From contig CAUCSW010000048.1 of NCBI GenBank assembly GCA_958445555.1, positions 1 through 5,867 of the forward strand: a stretch of DNA of 5,867 nt, in the 5' to 3' direction. The position numbers and the translations under genes were made by a program. Positions 4,757 to 5,867 of the stretch are shown here, in pieces. A model generated the notes under the pieces. The model had not been told where the DNA came from. It worked only from the letters and a program-made list of their open reading frames with translations, and searched no databases. The stretch comes from an uncultured Clostridia bacterium. Its GTDB lineage: Bacteria > Bacillota > Clostridia > Oscillospirales > Acutalibacteraceae. Each line of letters starts with the position of its first letter. Position 1 is the stretch's first letter.

Positions 4757-5867
4757 TGTCCTCACCTCCGCTCATCTGCTGCTCGTAAACCTCGCGGTAG
4801 ATATCACTTGTTTTAAGGAGCTCTTCGTGGGTTCCTCTTGCGGAGATCTTTCCGTTATCCATAACAAGTATAAGATCGGCATCCTCGACCGAGGAGATTC
4901 GCTGAGCTATTATTATCTTCGTTATTTCGGGAATATACTTTTTGAATCCCGCTCTGATAAGCGCATCGGTCTTTGTGTCCACCGCGCTTGTGGAATCGTC
5001 AAGTATCAATATTTTCGGACTTTTGAGAAGCGCTCTTGCTATGCAGAGCCGCTGCTTCTGACCGCCCGAAATATTTGTGCCGCCCTGCTCGATATAGGTG
5101 TCGTACCCATCGGGCAGGGTCTCTATAAACTCGGCGGCACAGGCAAGCTTACAGGCGGATTCTATCTGCTCATCCGTGGCGTTTTCGTTTCCCCACCTGA
5201 GGTTTTCCTTTATCGTTCCCGAAAAAAGGAGATTCTTCTGAAGGACCATTGCGACCGATTCGCGCAATGTCTCTATATCATAGTCACGGACATCTACGCC
5301 GGCGACACTGACACTGCCCTCGGTGACATCGTAAAGTCTCGGGATCAGCTGAACGAGCGTTGACTTGCTTGAACCTGTACCGCCGATTATGCCCACCGTC
5401 ATTCCCGAGGATATTGCAAGGTCGATATCCGAAAGAGCATTCTTTTTTGCGGTCGCCGAATACTTGAAACTGACCTTGTCGAATGTGATCGAGCCGTCCT
5501 TCACCTCGGTCACGGGATTCTCGGGATTTTTGATGGCGGGGATTTCGCGAAGCACCTCATCTATTCGCTTGAACGATTCCGCAGACATTGTGAGTATAAC
5601 ATATATCATCGAAAGCATCATAAGCTGCATAAGGATCTGGAAACCGTAGGTCAGCATTGCGGTCATCTCACCGACATTTATCGCAGTTCCGCCCGATGTG
5701 ATGATCAGCTTGGACCCGACGATCATTACGAATATCATATTGAAGTAAACGCAGGTCTGCATAAGAGGAGAGTTGAGCGCAACTATTCTTTCCGCGCGGG
5801 TGAAATCCTTTCGGATATCCTCTGCGGCGGCACCGAATTTCTGCTTTTCGTAATCTTCTCTGGCAAA
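4749..5867 (-). CDS. ABC exporter half-transporter, degenerate ATP site (5' truncated)
   Basis: The reading frame runs open to the window edge; 372 C-terminal residues are visible, starting at FAREDYEKQKF, the intracellular helix that usually lies near residue 200-230, so roughly a third of the protein is missing. Counting from the first visible residue, the last two membrane helices are near 38-58 and 65-92. Walker A is GGTGSSKS (162-169) with Ser167 where Gly is standard and Lys168 kept. The Q-loop is Gln210, the signature ISGGQ is at 266-270, and Walker B ILILDDSTS (286-294) has Asp291 in place of the catalytic Glu. The switch position is Gln322 (IAQR) instead of His. This is the pattern of the degenerate half of heterodimeric exporters such as TM287/288, LmrCD and BmrCD. 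Its signature motif should complete the competent ATP site of the partner encoded downstream, and the partner's LSQGQ should face this weak site. The promoter and any regulator lie outside the window. Confidence 0.92.
   Translation of the reverse strand, partial: FAREDYEKQKFGAAAEDIRKDFTRAERIVALNSPLMQTCVYFNMIFVMIVGSKLIITSGGTAINVGEMTAMLTYGFQILMQLMMLSMIYVILTMSAESFKRIDEVLREIPAIKNPENPVTEVKDGSITFDKVSFKYSATAKKNALSDIDLAISSGMTVGIIGGTGSSKSTLVQLIPRLYDVTEGSVSVAGVDVRDYDIETLRESVAMVLQKNLLFSGTIKENLRWGNENATDEQIESACKLACAAEFIETLPDGYDTYIEQGGTNISGGQKQRLCIARALLKSPKILILDDSTSAVDTKTDALIRAGFKKYIPEITKIIIAQRISSVEDADLILVMDNGKISARGTHEELLKTSDIYREVYEQQMSGGEDNE
4765..4769 (-). promoter_or_regulatory. Ribosome binding site within the upstream gene
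   Basis: On the minus strand GGAGG sits inside the last codons of the first ABC gene (encoding Ser-Gly-Gly-Glu), 8 nt before the ATG at 4756. It fixes the start of the second gene and supports translational coupling through the ATGAATAA overlap. Confidence 0.8.

Noticed and set aside
4686..5363. 225-codon + strand open frame opposite the ABC genes
   Set aside because: It is antisense to two well-supported genes and spans their junction; its product has no recognisable domain and there is no independent promoter or ribosome signal.

Overview
The window looks like a piece of chromosome from a Gram-positive anaerobe of the Clostridia, most likely a Ruminococcus-like gut or rumen Oscillospiraceae. 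This is an inference from the wording of the GapA and ABC transporter proteins, the strong GGAGG ribosome sites, the A/T-rich sigma-A promoter of gap and the U-tailed terminators. No rRNA or other marker gene is present to fix the taxon.

Layout from left to right. Positions 1-347 are non-coding: a GC-rich palindromic element (about 9-84), unassigned sequence, and a probable promoter/operator region for nagB. nagB (348-1058, +) encodes glucosamine-6-phosphate deaminase and ends at a textbook terminator (1106-1148). A gap of about 430 bp follows. It holds a second, larger palindromic element (1177-1309) that can fold into a three-way junction and shares sequence and layout with the first element. 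The gap closes with a strong promoter (1513-1540) for gap (1575-2600, +), the glycolytic glyceraldehyde-3-phosphate dehydrogenase. After gap come two hairpins, each with a T tract on the + strand. The rest of the window, on the minus strand and convergent with gap, is the distal part of an operon for a heterodimeric ABC exporter: a 5'-truncated first half (4749 to the window edge) and a complete second half (2807-4756), overlapping by 8 nt.

How the parts work together. NagB feeds amino-sugar carbon into glycolysis as fructose-6-phosphate, and GAPDH is the central oxidation step of glycolysis. They are separate transcription units, so their adjacency need not mean shared control. The two ABC half-transporters complement each other: the first has a degenerate ATP site (Asp for the catalytic Glu, Gln for the switch His, Ser in the P-loop), and the second has a canonical site plus an unusual linker of about 45 residues. 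They should form one asymmetric exporter, probably drug/lipid type; the substrate is unknown.

The protein-coding genes are ordinary housekeeping and transporter genes. The least explained signal is the pair of related palindromic elements bracketing the nagB unit, followed by a dyad centred on the predicted nagB transcription start. I see no CRISPR array, tRNA, rRNA, transposase, phage gene or evident novel defence system.
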